Assembly (NCBI GenBank): GCA_965223085.1 | Contig: OZ244981.1 | Coordinates: 248,001 to 312,000, forward strand | From: CBDCVO01 sp965223085 | Lineage (GTDB): Bacteria > Pseudomonadota > Gammaproteobacteria > Ga0077536 | DNA length: 64,000 bases | Reading direction: 5' to 3' | Shown here: piece after piece, positions 17,611-27,535 of the stretch | How the letters are laid out: each line of letters begins with the position of its first letter | Position numbering within the stretch: the first letter of the stretch is position 1 | The notes under the pieces: generated by a model | What the model was told of the DNA's origin: nothing | Seen by the model: only the letters and a program-made list of their open reading frames with translations | Databases searched by the model: none | Translations under genes and position numbers: made by a program

Positions 17611-19292
17611 TTCCTTTGCGGCACTGCCGCGCGTAGACGCGGTGTTTCATCAGTCGCGCTCATCGACCCGATCACGATTTGCGTGCGCCGGCTCGCGAAA
17701 CCGCTAACGTCCATATTGTGATCCCTTTGGAACTCTCGCAATTGCGCTTCGAGGTTTGCGTCGAACGTCTCGGAGTCTAGCGGTTCGGTGAGGTAGCGCT
17801 CATTCAATTCCGCCAGGCTATGTCGTAACCACGCAACGCTCGGTCCCTCCACGCCCCTCGCGAGCACACCGGGATCAGGGTTGGGTGGTTTCCACAACAA
17901 AAAATAGTGGCCGGACCATAACTTCGCAATATGCGCAACCTCGTGCGCCACATCAACACCGCCAATCGACACCTGTGCATCGCCGTCACCGATCCGCATC
18001 AACACAACATAATGGGTTTTACCGCCGAGATCTGTCAACTTTAACACGGCCGGACGATTGAGCTGTGCTAGCGTCGACCAAGTCCCCTGCCGCTGCAGAC
18101 AATCGTGCGCCTGTAACCGCGCCTGGGCACACGCGTCACTCGAATTTCCTTCGTACGCCAAGCCCCAGAGCTCGAACAACGTCTGCAGTGCAATATCCTT
18201 GCTAGTGAGATCGCGAGCAATCGTAAGTTGCTCGTGCAAAGTCTCACCCATACTTTGCGCCTCGTCTTGCGCCCTTGCGTTGCGCGTTTCACTAGCCGTC
18301 GGTGCTAGTACGATTTGTTCGGGCGTGTGCGTTGCGGGCGCTACGCCGGTTCCATCAGCCGGCGCTGCGAATGGTGACGCAAACTCACCATGAAAATAGA
18401 GCCACAAGCTGAGTGCCAATACCCCCATACCAAATGCGCCAGCAAGCACGCTTAGCCAACGCAAATATCGTGGCGGTGGCAGTGCGCCGGACACTTCTGC
18501 CGCGGCGAGACGGACTAGATCTGAGGTCACGAGTCGGGTCTCGTGGGTGTAAGCACCAAGCAATGCGCGATCGCAGATCACATTAATCAAGCGCGGCACA
18601 CCCTTGGAGTGGCGGAAAACCTCGCCTAGCGCGCGAGGAGAAAAAAAAGTGCCCTCGGCACCAGCTACCCGCAGGCGATGTTCGACATAGGCGCCGGTTT
18701 CTCGGCGAGATAAGGGCTCAAGATGATAACGCCCGGTGATCCGCTGCGCGAGCTGACGCAGATCTGGACGCGCGAGTAAATCACGCAATTCTGGTTGACC
18801 AATTAAGATGATCTGCAGAAGCTTGTGAGTCTCGGTTTCTAGGTTAGTCAGCAACCTCACCTGCTCGAGCACGTCGGGCGCCAAGTTTTGCGCTTCGTCA
18901 ACCACCAGTACCGTGCGACGGCCTGCCGCGTGAACTTTAAGCAAGTGGCGGTTTAGTGTATCGATTAAACCCTTACAGCTACGACCAATGATCGGTGCGA
19001 GCAGATGCAATTCTTGACAGATCGTTTCGAGAAATTCCTGTCCGGATAGTTGCGGGTTCAGTACGAGGGCGACTTCCGCAGATTCAGGTAAACGCTCTTG
19101 CAACAAGACGCGCACTAAGGTGGTCTTGCCGGTACCAACCTCACCAGTTAATTGAATAAAGCCACCAGATTCAGTAACACCATAGACGAGATGTGCAAGC
19201 GCCTCCCGATGACGTTCGCTCATATAGAGATAACGGGGGTCGGGGGTGATCGAAAACGGTTTTTCCTTAAGACCGAAGAAGCGGGTGTACAT
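17607..19292 (-). CDS. gspA: GspA/ExeA-type AAA ATPase with peptidoglycan-binding C-terminus
   Basis: A 561-residue ATPase. The opening YTRFFGLKEKPFSITPDPRYLYMS is typical. Walker A is GEVGTGKT and Walker B VLVVDEAQNL. A transmembrane helix is at WLSVLAGAFGMGVLALSLWLYF. The periplasmic part has a C39-peptidase-like fold (GKTHYVVLMRI ... HIAKLWSGHYFLLWK) lacking an obvious catalytic Cys, and a terminal peptidoglycan-binding helix pair (NLEAQLREFQRDHNMDVSG). GspA with GspB is known to insert the type II secretin through peptidoglycan. Together they are the only secretion genes in this window, so the core gsp operon must be elsewhere. Confidence 0.87.
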   Translation of the reverse strand: MYTRFFGLKEKPFSITPDPRYLYMSERHREALAHLVYGVTESGGFIQLTGEVGTGKTTLVRVLLQERLPESAEVALVLNPQLSGQEFLETICQELHLLAPIIGRSCKGLIDTLNRHLLKVHAAGRRTVLVVDEAQNLAPDVLEQVRLLTNLETETHKLLQIILIGQPELRDLLARPDLRQLAQRITGRYHLEPLSRRETGAYVEHRLRVAGAEGTFFSPRALGEVFRHSKGVPRLINVICDRALLGAYTHETRLVTSDLVRLAAAEVSGALPPPRYLRWLSVLAGAFGMGVLALSLWLYFHGEFASPFAAPADGTGVAPATHTPEQIVLAPTASETRNARAQDEAQSMGETLHEQLTIARDLTSKDIALQTLFELWGLAYEGNSSDACAQARLQAHDCLQRQGTWSTLAQLNRPAVLKLTDLGGKTHYVVLMRIGDGDAQVSIGGVDVAHEVAHIAKLWSGHYFLLWKPPNPDPGVLARGVEGPSVAWLRHSLAELNERYLTEPLDSETFDANLEAQLREFQRDHNMDVSGFASRRTQIVIGSMSATDETPRLRAAVPQRN

Positions 19293-19421
19293 GGGGCTCG
19301 GTGACGAGGCTGTCTATTACGGTTCGATTCTACCGCAATCCGGACACGCACAGGCACCTATCAAGGAGGCACTTCCGAGTGTCCCCGACATCGCTCACCG
19401 CAGCCGGCATTACGTTTTTTG

Positions 19422-20141
19422 TTACTCTTTCAACTGAATATCGAGCCTGCCTTCGTTGATCGTTATCGATTCAATGCCCGCGGCAAAGCTCTGCCAGAAG
19501 CCGGGGTTACCCCCGAATTGCTGCACTAGATCTACGTTTTTTAAATTACCTAACCATGCGTTTGGGATAGGTACACCCATTACACTGACACCACGGAGAA
19601 TCACCACGGGCCGGTTGTCACGATAGTCGAGTTCTAACCCCGCGTTAACGCGTAGTGTTTTACCTCCGAGAATAGGAAAGTCGGGATCGACCGGAATGAT
19701 CAACTTACCGCTGGCGAGATTAGATGACAGATCAATCGCAAATCGCCGCGCGAGATCGGTATTATTTGCAACCAAGGCGTTGAGTTCTCTTTCCGTGAGC
19801 CCAATATGCCGACTGGCGCCGCCCTCTGTATAACGCTCCGGTTTGAGTCGCTTGTCCAGATCGAGATATTTTCGCTTTACGTCGTCATCACGCTCCGCGT
19901 TCGGCATCACGTCGATAGGGTTTAGCCCCATATCGGCAAGCTTATCATCCAACTTCGCTTGCTCTCGTTGCGACAGTTCCACCGGTTTGAACTCTTTTGC
20001 ATACACGTAAGCACGTACGAACCAATACGTTAATGCGGCAGTCAGCAATACCGCGATCAGAATAAACAGCGCAACTTGTTTGCCGGTAAACCCTTTACGC
20101 GGTTTTGTCGTGGGCTCCAGTTCAGCTGAAGTTTCCGTCAT
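19422..20141 (-). CDS. Conserved membrane-anchored protein of unknown function
   Basis: A 239-residue protein not recognised by motif. It has a short cytoplasmic N-terminus, one transmembrane helix (VALFILIAVLLTAALTYWFV) and a periplasmic region with a predicted alpha/beta fold. Within it, GLTERELNALVANNTDLARRF and FPILGGKTLRVNAGLELDYRDN are the most conserved-looking segments, resembling lipid-binding-like repeats. The start at ATG 20141 has AAGGA 9 nt upstream; the longer frame to 20156 is less likely. It is separated from gspA by 129 nt on the same strand. No enzymatic motif is visible. Confidence 0.6.
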   Translation of the reverse strand: MTETSAELEPTTKPRKGFTGKQVALFILIAVLLTAALTYWFVRAYVYAKEFKPVELSQREQAKLDDKLADMGLNPIDVMPNAERDDDVKRKYLDLDKRLKPERYTEGGASRHIGLTERELNALVANNTDLARRFAIDLSSNLASGKLIIPVDPDFPILGGKTLRVNAGLELDYRDNRPVVILRGVSVMGVPIPNAWLGNLKNVDLVQQFGGNPGFWQSFAAGIESITINEGRLDIQLKE

Positions 20142-20396
20142 GCGATAGTCCTTCAAAATTTGCGGGCACGAACGCCGAAATCACCGTAAATAGTCACGAT
20201 TCAATCTATCACTTGTCGCGGTGCAATCTATTGGATTTCTGCTATCAAGTCTATTAGTGTGATAGCCAGCGCTCGCACACAATATCGATGCAATGATTAT
20301 TTCCGTGGCGAAATGTGGCGTCCACATATTAAAGTAGGATTCTAATGGCTGTGTAAATCGGGCGCACTGCCCCCGCGCACCCAGTCGGAGGATAAA

Positions 20397-21008
20397 ATGC
20401 TGATAGTGCACCACGCACCGAATTCCCGTTCTGTGCGCATCGTTTGGTTGCTCGAAGAACGCGGCTTGCCGTACCCACTCAATCGCCTAGAATTTCACCC
20501 GAGCGCTTTGAAGTCGGACGAACATCGTGCCCGACATCCTTTGGGACGCGTGCCGGTGCTAGAAGACGACGGCATCGCGATCTACGAATCTGGCGCGATC
20601 GTAGAATATATCGTGGAACGCCACGCCGGCGGCAAACTCAAGCCCGAGGTAAACTCGGGCGTCTATCCTGAATACTTGCAATGGTTTCACTATTGCGAAG
20701 GCATGGTCATGCCACCTGTGAATACGATCGTTGTGCAAACCTCGTTGCTGCCACCGGAACGGCGTAGTGAGGAAGTGCTCGCACAAGCGCAACGACTGTT
20801 GACTAAGTCTTTAGTGCCCGTTGATACGGCCTTGGCACAACGCGAATACTTAATCGGCGATTTTTCAGCAGCCGACATTATGCTCGGTCATGCCTGCTAT
20901 GTTTCCGGGCGCCGCTCAGGCTGCGTACCCGATGACATGAGGCATCTAAATGCTTACATTGATCGCCTGCAAGCACGCCCCCCTTTCCAAAAAGCAATAG
21001 AGGCTTAA
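20397..21008 (+). CDS. Glutathione S-transferase family protein (copy 1)
   Basis: A 203-residue GST. The thioredoxin-like N-terminal domain opens LIVHHAPNSRSVRIVWLLEERG, with the cis-Pro segment GRVPVLEDD and the glutathione-binding YESGAIVEYI. The C-terminal helical domain contains FSAADIMLGHACY, the N-capping/hydrophobic staple region. A GGAGG ribosome site precedes the ATG. It is followed 4 nt later by a crotonase and then by a CaiB/BaiF CoA-transferase on the same strand, an apparent operon. Detoxification of an electrophilic intermediate is inference. Confidence 0.85.
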   Translation: MLIVHHAPNSRSVRIVWLLEERGLPYPLNRLEFHPSALKSDEHRARHPLGRVPVLEDDGIAIYESGAIVEYIVERHAGGKLKPEVNSGVYPEYLQWFHYCEGMVMPPVNTIVVQTSLLPPERRSEEVLAQAQRLLTKSLVPVDTALAQREYLIGDFSAADIMLGHACYVSGRRSGCVPDDMRHLNAYIDRLQARPPFQKAIEA

Positions 21009-21012
21009 ACGT

Positions 21013-21813
21013 ATGATAAATGAAAAATTTGAAACCTTGACTTTTGAGCGCGATGGCGCTGTCGCGATCATAACGCTCGATCGGCCGGATGCGGCAAACA
21101 GCCTCAATGTCCCGATGTCCGAGGATCTCGTCAAAGTCGCGACGCATTGCGATTCAAACTCGGATATTCGTGCGGTTGTATTCACCGCTAAAGGCAAGAT
21201 GTTCTCAGCCGGTGGCGATTTACATAGTTTCGCCGCACAAGGCGAAGGTATGGCGGAATATATGCGTTTTGCGACCACCGGTTTGCACGCTGCAATCTCA
21301 CGATTCGCGCGCATGAATGCACCTTACCTAGTAGCGGTCAACGGCATTGCTGCAGGCGCCGGCTTTTCAATGGCGATCTGCGGCGACATGGTCTTCGCAG
21401 CGGAATCCGCTAAGTTCACGATGGCCTACACTAAAGCCGGCGTCTCCCCAGATGGGAGCAGCACGTGGTTTCTACCCCGGTTAGTCGGCCGCCCACGCGC
21501 GCTGCAGCTTATTATGATGAATGATTTGCTCACCGCTCAGCAAGCGTTGGAATGGGGTTTGGTGAACGAAGTCGTCGCGGACGATAAACTCATGACTCGC
21601 GCGATGGAGGTTGCACACCAGCTAGCCTCCGGACCGACGCTCGCTTATGGGGAATCGAAACGCTTGATCACCGATAGTCTCAGTACGACACTAGAAACGC
21701 AGATGGAAATGGAGACGCGCGCGATCGCGGGGCTCGCAAGGGCATCGGAAGACACTGTCAACGCGATCAAGGCGTTCACCAACAAGCAAGCACCGACCTA
21801 TCACGGTCGTTAG
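21013..21813 (+). CDS. Enoyl-CoA hydratase/isomerase family protein (crotonase 3)
   Basis: A 266-residue crotonase-fold protein beginning with FETLTFERDGAVAIITLDRP. The oxyanion-hole motifs are MFSAGGDLHSFA and AVNGIAAGAGFSMAICGDMVFA. The catalytic region AYTKAGVSPDGSSTWFLPRLVG has an Asp in a PDG context, closer to PaaG-type isomerases than to the Glu/Glu hydratases. It lies between GST copy 1 and the CoA-transferase, so it likely acts on a CoA thioester formed in the same operon. Confidence 0.87.
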   Translation: MINEKFETLTFERDGAVAIITLDRPDAANSLNVPMSEDLVKVATHCDSNSDIRAVVFTAKGKMFSAGGDLHSFAAQGEGMAEYMRFATTGLHAAISRFARMNAPYLVAVNGIAAGAGFSMAICGDMVFAAESAKFTMAYTKAGVSPDGSSTWFLPRLVGRPRALQLIMMNDLLTAQQALEWGLVNEVVADDKLMTRAMEVAHQLASGPTLAYGESKRLITDSLSTTLETQMEMETRAIAGLARASEDTVNAIKAFTNKQAPTYHGR

Positions 21814-21834
21814 TGCTCAATAAGGTAATCGTCG

Positions 21835-23022
21835 ATGCCTGGACCATTATCCGGCTACCGAATCGTCGACTTAAGTTGCGTTCTCTCCGGACCCGCGGCG
21901 ACCATGCTGCTCGCGGATCAGGGCGCAGATGTCATCAAGGTAGAGCCTTTGCATGGTGACATTACCCGCCAACTCGGCGTCGGGCGCGAAGGGATGACAT
22001 CGGCGTTTCTTAATATCAATCGCGGTAAACGTGGCATCGCCTTGGACCTCAAAACCGATGCGGGTTTGGAAATCGTCCGGCGCCTGGTTACAACGGCTGA
22101 TGTTTTCGTGCAAAACTTTCGGCCTGGTGCGATCGACAAGCTAGGTTTGGGCTTTGATGCGGTCCGAAAGATTCGAGCCGACATCGTCTACGTCTCGATC
22201 AGCGGCTTCGGACCACGTGGCCCCTACGCCCACCAACGCGTCTATGATCCGGTCATCCAAGCACTGTCTGGAATCACCGACATTCAGGCCGACCTAGACA
22301 CCGGTCGGCCCCGTATGATCCGCACCGTTATTCCGGATAAAACGACTGCGTTGACGGCCGCTCAGGCGATTACCGCCGCCTTGCTCGCGCGCGAGCGTAG
22401 CGGCAAAGGAACGCATGTTGAACTCGCGATGCTCGACGCCATGATTGCCTATATCTGGCCGGAAGGGATGAACAAGCTAACCGTCATTGACGATCAACAA
22501 GAGCTACGTATCGGGCAATTCGCCCCGGATTTGATCTTCAAGACGCGTGATGGTTACATCACAGCAGGGGCGATGTCGAACGACGAATGGCGCGGCCTGT
22601 GCACGGCTTTAGAACATCCCGAGTGGATCGAGGATCCGCGATTTAAAACGACCGCCGCACGTTTCGAAAATATTCGCGAACGATTGGCACGGACGGCCGA
22701 AGTATTGGCAACCCGAACCAGCGCCGAATGGTTGCAGCTTCTCGATCAACACGGCGTCCCATGCGCACCGGTGCTGACTCGCGGTGAAGCGCTCGAGCAC
22801 GAGCAAGTCGTGACCAATCGCCTCATACGAGAATACGACCATCCAGTTTTAGGCAAAGTTCGCCAACCACGCCCCGCCGCACGCTTTAACAACATGCCTG
22901 CACGCGACGCGCCACTAGCACCCACGTTAGGTCAGCACAATACCGATGTATTGACGGAGCTTGGGTATGACAGAGATACAATCCAGGAACTCAGACGAAA
23001 CCGCGTTACTTACGCGCAGTGA
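21835..23022 (+). CDS. CaiB/BaiF family CoA-transferase (class III)
   Basis: A 395-residue formyl-CoA transferase-like enzyme. The hallmarks are DLSCVLSGPAATMLLADQGADVIKVEP, the catalytic Asp region NRGKRGIALDLKTDAG, and VFVQNFRPGAIDKLGLGF. The family transfers CoA between carboxylic acids by an Asp-anhydride mechanism. It is last in the GST-crotonase-CoA-transferase operon. Its 3' end overlaps the convergent RND-exporter gene by about 17 nt. The substrate cannot be told from sequence; the context suggests a terpenoid, aromatic or branched fatty acid. Confidence 0.9.
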   Translation: MPGPLSGYRIVDLSCVLSGPAATMLLADQGADVIKVEPLHGDITRQLGVGREGMTSAFLNINRGKRGIALDLKTDAGLEIVRRLVTTADVFVQNFRPGAIDKLGLGFDAVRKIRADIVYVSISGFGPRGPYAHQRVYDPVIQALSGITDIQADLDTGRPRMIRTVIPDKTTALTAAQAITAALLARERSGKGTHVELAMLDAMIAYIWPEGMNKLTVIDDQQELRIGQFAPDLIFKTRDGYITAGAMSNDEWRGLCTALEHPEWIEDPRFKTTAARFENIRERLARTAEVLATRTSAEWLQLLDQHGVPCAPVLTRGEALEHEQVVTNRLIREYDHPVLGKVRQPRPAARFNNMPARDAPLAPTLGQHNTDVLTELGYDRDTIQELRRNRVTYAQ

Positions 23023-25459
23023 GCGGCTCGTTCGATATACGGGTTAGGTCCATTCCGTGGCCCACGATCAGGTCTTCCCGAGCGAGAAATTTTGGCTTAA
23101 TAAACCATACTAGTGTCGGAAGCAACACGAGGGCCAGTACCATATTTATGAACATTACCGCAACCAGCAACAGTCCCATGTCCGCCATAAACTTGAGGTC
23201 GGACAGAAAGTGCCATGGCAGGATTCCAATGATCATGATCGTCGCCGTGAACATAATCGCTTTGCCGGTTGTCGCCAACGCCGCGGTGATTGCCGAGATA
23301 ATGTCGCTATTTCTCGCTGTATACTCCTCGCAAATCCGCGAGAGCAAGTAGATACCGTAATCGATACCTACCCCAACACCGATCACCGCGACAATACCTG
23401 CGTTGATGTCAAGCCCTATTCCGAGTTGCTGCAACACGGCCACCAGCATTAGGTTGGCGAGATTCACGGGCAACAGCAGTATGAATGCCGCCACCCATGA
23501 ACGATAGGAGAATGCCGAAATTAGCAGTACAGCACAATTGACCATAAACATGATCAACCAATGATAACGCTCGACCACACTGTTCACCGCTTGCTGTAAA
23601 GCGATTACTCCGGTCGCGAGACGTACAGTGAATTCTGGATGATCGATGCCAACAGCGCCGACAGCGCGGCGGGCGCTTGCTAACGCGTGGTCGACGGTTT
23701 CTTGCTTATTATCTCGGTACCATAACGACACTGTCGAATTGTGAAACGTAAAATCGGCAACGTGGCCGAAATTTATCGGGTTGTTCCCCAATGTCGTCGC
23801 TAAGGCGGCGGCGCTGATCGCGCCTTCGTTTAGATCCAACGAAGTCCATTTGGGATTGCCACCTACAATGAGGCGATTAGTTTCTCGCATATAGTCCGAT
23901 AGGCTTAAGCTTGCTCGTGGCGGAAGTATGGGATCTGCCTCCAACAAACGTTGCAATTTCGTTGCGACTTCTACGACGCCGGGCGTGTAGGCGGTGCGCC
24001 GTTCTATGTTCGTTTGTTTCGCCTCTAGTATTATCTCCAACGTATTAGTACCCGGGAAATGTGCGTTAATCGCACGTACCGCTGTATTGAATTCGGAATC
24101 CTGCCATAGCAAGTTGCTTCCTTCTACGGGATTACCAATTTTAACTTGGGTGTTGAGATAAGCGGCGATGATGCCCAAGAGAAGAAAAACAACACCAGTA
24201 AACTTCGCGGCAGGACCAAACGTCAGTCGCGATAATCGGCGCAGGAAATTTTCCTGCAGCAAATGAATGCCTGTCTCTTTATCGCGACCACCGGAAATTT
24301 TGGCGATGTTGTGCGGGACGGGTAAATATGACAGCAATATCGAAGCGAGGAAAATCCCAGTTGGAATAATCCACAATGCCCAAAATCCACAAAAAATAGC
24401 GTGATTTTCCATCGCTTTGATAGGCGCGATCGCGATGAACACGATGCCACAAACGTCAGTCAAGATCCCGATAATCGACGGTGCCATCATGATTGCCATT
24501 GTGAGTTCCGCAGCCTTACGTCGGTCGTGCACACGCATCAACACCTCGTAGTAACGCTCGGAATACTGTACACAGTGAGAAAATGAGCGTGCGACGAGTA
24601 GCAGCGGTACGATCATAAGTAACGGTTCGATCGGACGTTTTAGTAGCCCCACAAAACCGAACCCCCAGATTGCTGCGACCGCGGCACATAAGATCGGTGT
24701 TATGACTCCGGCAATGTTGCGCATATACAGAATTAGCGCCAACATAAGCGCGCCGATGGTAACCGCAAAAATGCTATAGGTCTGCTTCTGCAGCTTGTAA
24801 ACCCAACCGGTCAAGGTCGGAAGCCCGGCAAGATATACCTGATGTGACTCATCCCGCGCGGCTTCGACTAGCGCTTCCGCGTATTCAAATGCCCGGCCGT
24901 ATTCTATTGTGTCTAGAAACGTTGCCGTTAGCAGCGTCGCGGTCTCGTCCCTGGAGATATAGAACGTTTGTGCGTTCGGGGAATGCAATACGCGTTGCCT
25001 GAACTCGTCGACTTCCTGCTCCGTTTGCGGCGCTTCATCACCCATTAACGGGAAGCTCTCTATGCCCTCGCTCGTAGCCCACGCGAAGCGCAATTTCTCC
25101 GTTGCAATGGAAATAATCTGTTCGTGATCGACGCCCGGCGCTAAGTCGATATCGCGGCTCATCCGCCACACTTTTACCAGCGTATCCGGATGATAGATAT
25201 CACCATCCTTGCGCTTAATCATGATCGCCATCGTCAGGGGATTTCCGAAATTGCGATGGGCAAAAAATACTTTCACAAAGGGATCGTCGAGCGGTAGCAT
25301 ATCGTTAAAAACAGTGCGAATATCGACATGACGTAAGCCGGTCACAAAAACGAGCGTCACCAAGACAAATGCTACGCCAACCGCCGCACGATGCTTCATA
25401 ACCCAGCGGGCGAGCCGAAATCGAGTAGATGAGATTGGCACAGGTTCTTGGTCAATCAT
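23006..25459 (-). CDS. MMPL/RND-family exporter
   Basis: An 817-residue inner-membrane protein of the RND superfamily (MMPL type). It has a first helix around HRAAVGVAFVLVTLVFVTGL, a large periplasmic loop (residues ~40-220), a block of helices with IEPLLMIVPLLLVARSFSHC, a second loop, and a second block with NAGIVAVIGVGVGIDYGIYLLSR. This two-fold repeat is the family pattern. Related proteins export lipids or hydrophobic compounds. It is convergent with the CoA-transferase and followed on the same strand by an EamA permease. Distinct from the HpnN homologue at 59669. Confidence 0.88.
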   Translation of the reverse strand: MIDQEPVPISSTRFRLARWVMKHRAAVGVAFVLVTLVFVTGLRHVDIRTVFNDMLPLDDPFVKVFFAHRNFGNPLTMAIMIKRKDGDIYHPDTLVKVWRMSRDIDLAPGVDHEQIISIATEKLRFAWATSEGIESFPLMGDEAPQTEQEVDEFRQRVLHSPNAQTFYISRDETATLLTATFLDTIEYGRAFEYAEALVEAARDESHQVYLAGLPTLTGWVYKLQKQTYSIFAVTIGALMLALILYMRNIAGVITPILCAAVAAIWGFGFVGLLKRPIEPLLMIVPLLLVARSFSHCVQYSERYYEVLMRVHDRRKAAELTMAIMMAPSIIGILTDVCGIVFIAIAPIKAMENHAIFCGFWALWIIPTGIFLASILLSYLPVPHNIAKISGGRDKETGIHLLQENFLRRLSRLTFGPAAKFTGVVFLLLGIIAAYLNTQVKIGNPVEGSNLLWQDSEFNTAVRAINAHFPGTNTLEIILEAKQTNIERRTAYTPGVVEVATKLQRLLEADPILPPRASLSLSDYMRETNRLIVGGNPKWTSLDLNEGAISAAALATTLGNNPINFGHVADFTFHNSTVSLWYRDNKQETVDHALASARRAVGAVGIDHPEFTVRLATGVIALQQAVNSVVERYHWLIMFMVNCAVLLISAFSYRSWVAAFILLLPVNLANLMLVAVLQQLGIGLDINAGIVAVIGVGVGIDYGIYLLSRICEEYTARNSDIISAITAALATTGKAIMFTATIMIIGILPWHFLSDLKFMADMGLLLVAVMFINMVLALVLLPTLVWFIKPKFLAREDLIVGHGMDLTRISNEPLTARK

Positions 25460-25477
25460 AAACGAGCGTGACGTTCA

Positions 25478-26398
25478 CTATTTCTTATGGTTGAGCCCAC
25501 CCGCGGTACGGCGCTGACGTATTGCCTCGGCACGATTGATAGCTAGTACTCCAGCGATCGTCAAACCGCCGCCAGTTAATAATGCCATATTCGGAATTTC
25601 ACCGATCGTGATCGCGGCAAGAAGCACGCCAAAGATTGGAACTAAATTCAAATAGGCAGCGGCGTTCAACGGCCCAAGCTTCTGGACCCCCTCGTAGTAC
25701 CATAGAAAACCTAATCCCATAGCAGCGATCGCCTGCACGATTAACAATAAAATTATTCCCGGATGGGACAACATCGAAGCGGCAGCCTTCCAATTCCATA
25801 TCATCCAAGGAAACATTAAAACGCATCCGGCTAAACAGGCGTTCGCGGTAACCCGCGTCGCAGGATAACGTTCCAGCAGCGGCCTTGCGGCTATAGAGTA
25901 AAGCGCCCAACCCATTATCGCAATTAGGAACAGCGTCTCACCGTAGCCCACTTCACCGGACAACAGAGTCATTATCTCGCCATGGGTAACTACGATCATC
26001 ACGCCAATAAAACTGATCACGACGCCTAGCACAGACCAACCTGAAACGCCGCGCCGGAACAAAACGTAGTCCAACAACACGACGGCGATCGGGATAGCAC
26101 CATTAATTACAGCACCAGTGCTTGCTTGGGTATGTTCCAATGCCTCAAACATCAGAAAGTTGTGCAAGCAAAATCCACAGATCCCAAGAATGAAAATTTG
26201 CCCCGCTACCTTAGGGGTCAACTGCAACGGTTTGTCGCCCCGAACGCGCGCAATCGTAACAAGGAGTAGGTATGCTACCAGCGTTCGCGATACCACCACC
26301 GCTTGCGGCGCCTCATAGCTGGCCAGATAACGTCCGATCGGATACGACGTTGCCCACATAAAAGCCATGGCAACAAGTTTATAGTGGATGTTCGCCAT
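25478..26398 (-). CDS. EamA-family (DMT) transporter
   Basis: A 306-residue inner-membrane permease with about ten transmembrane helices and two EamA repeats, starting MANIHYKLVAMAFMWATSYPIG. The second repeat ends with ALLTGGGLTIAGVLAINR. Family members export metabolites or amino acids. The start at ATG 26398, with AGGAGC upstream, is chosen over the longer open frame to 26596, because the extra 66 residues are Arg-rich and overlap the trxB coding region. It lies between the RND exporter and trxB, all on the minus strand. Confidence 0.85.
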   Translation of the reverse strand: MANIHYKLVAMAFMWATSYPIGRYLASYEAPQAVVVSRTLVAYLLLVTIARVRGDKPLQLTPKVAGQIFILGICGFCLHNFLMFEALEHTQASTGAVINGAIPIAVVLLDYVLFRRGVSGWSVLGVVISFIGVMIVVTHGEIMTLLSGEVGYGETLFLIAIMGWALYSIAARPLLERYPATRVTANACLAGCVLMFPWMIWNWKAAASMLSHPGIILLLIVQAIAAMGLGFLWYYEGVQKLGPLNAAAYLNLVPIFGVLLAAITIGEIPNMALLTGGGLTIAGVLAINRAEAIRQRRTAGGLNHKK

Positions 26399-26447
26399 CC
26401 CGCTCCTACGATGAGGAAATTGACTCGCCCGATGCCGCGGCAAACTG

Positions 26448-27398
26448 CTAGGTGTGCGCCTCCAAGTAGCGCTCCGCATCGAGCGCAGCCATGCAGCCAG
26501 AACCCGCCGAAGTGATCGCTTGGCGATACACTGAATCCGCAACGTCACCAGCGGCAAAGACATTTGCCAGGCTCGTTTGGGTCGCAAAACCCTCAAGGCC
26601 GGAGGCGATTTTAATATAGGCGCCGCGCATCTCTAGTTGTCCATCAAAAACTGCGGTATTCGGTGTATGCCCGATCGCGATGAACACACCATGCACGTCT
26701 AAGGCTTGCATGCGATCATTTTTCACACTGCGGAGCCGAACACCGGTCACACCGCCGTCATCTCCTAACACTTCATCGAGCACGTGATCCCAGACGATCG
26801 TTACATTACCGCCGTCCGTCTTTGCGAACAGCCGATTTGCCAGAATTTTTTCGGCACGAAATTGATCGCGTCGATGCACTACCGTCACGTGCGCGGCGAT
26901 ATTCGACAAAAATAAGGCTTCTTCCACTGCGGTATTACCACCACCGATCACCGCGACCGGCTTGTTCTTATAGAAAAACCCATCGCAGGTCGCACAAGCT
27001 GAAACACCCTTGCCTTTGTAAGCTTCCTCTGATGGCAAGCCCAAATACTTCGCGGTTGCGCCGGTGGCGATGATCAGAGCGTCGGCGCTATATTCTCCCT
27101 GATCGCCGATCAAGCGTAGGGGTTGATCTTGCAAATGAGCGGTATGAATCGTGTCGTAAATTAATTCGGTGCCGAAACGTTCCGCGTGCGCTTGCATGCG
27201 TTGCATTAACTCCGGGCCTTGCACACCATCGACGTCACCTGGCCAATTATCTACCTCCGTCGTCGTGGTCATTTGTCCGCCGACCTCAAGTCCGGTAATC
27301 AAAACCGGTTCTAGGGCCGCACGCGCCGCATAAACTGCGGCGGTATAACCGGCAGGACCCGAACCTAAGATAAGTAGTTTTTGGTGTTTACTGGTCAT
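26448..27398 (-). CDS. trxB: Thioredoxin reductase
   Basis: A 316-residue FAD/NADPH enzyme reducing thioredoxin in the cytoplasm. The N-terminal GSGPAG motif (residues 12-17), the redox-active CATC at 135-138, the NADPH motif VIGGGNTAVEEAL and the final AAGDVADSVYRQAITSAGSGCMAALDAE all match TrxB. Length is standard. The ATG at 27398 fits the typical opening TSKHQKLLILGSGPAG. It is followed by the EamA gene after a 49-nt gap. Confidence 0.96.
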   Translation of the reverse strand: MTSKHQKLLILGSGPAGYTAAVYAARAALEPVLITGLEVGGQMTTTTEVDNWPGDVDGVQGPELMQRMQAHAERFGTELIYDTIHTAHLQDQPLRLIGDQGEYSADALIIATGATAKYLGLPSEEAYKGKGVSACATCDGFFYKNKPVAVIGGGNTAVEEALFLSNIAAHVTVVHRRDQFRAEKILANRLFAKTDGGNVTIVWDHVLDEVLGDDGGVTGVRLRSVKNDRMQALDVHGVFIAIGHTPNTAVFDGQLEMRGAYIKIASGLEGFATQTSLANVFAAGDVADSVYRQAITSAGSGCMAALDAERYLEAHT

Positions 27399-27535
27399 GA
27401 CAAGTGATAAGTGCGCCTATCTGCGTTCGCAGCACAGTGTACCTTTCCGTGGTGACCGTACGCTAGATTAGGGGTCTGGCACAATCACATGGCTAACGGG
27501 TAAGCTACTACCGCGCAGTTTTGGAGAAATACGCA

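Noticed and set aside
26399..26596. 66-residue N-terminal extension of the EamA permease
   Set aside because: It lies over the trxB coding sequence and is Arg/Ser-rich; a ribosome site fits ATG 26398.
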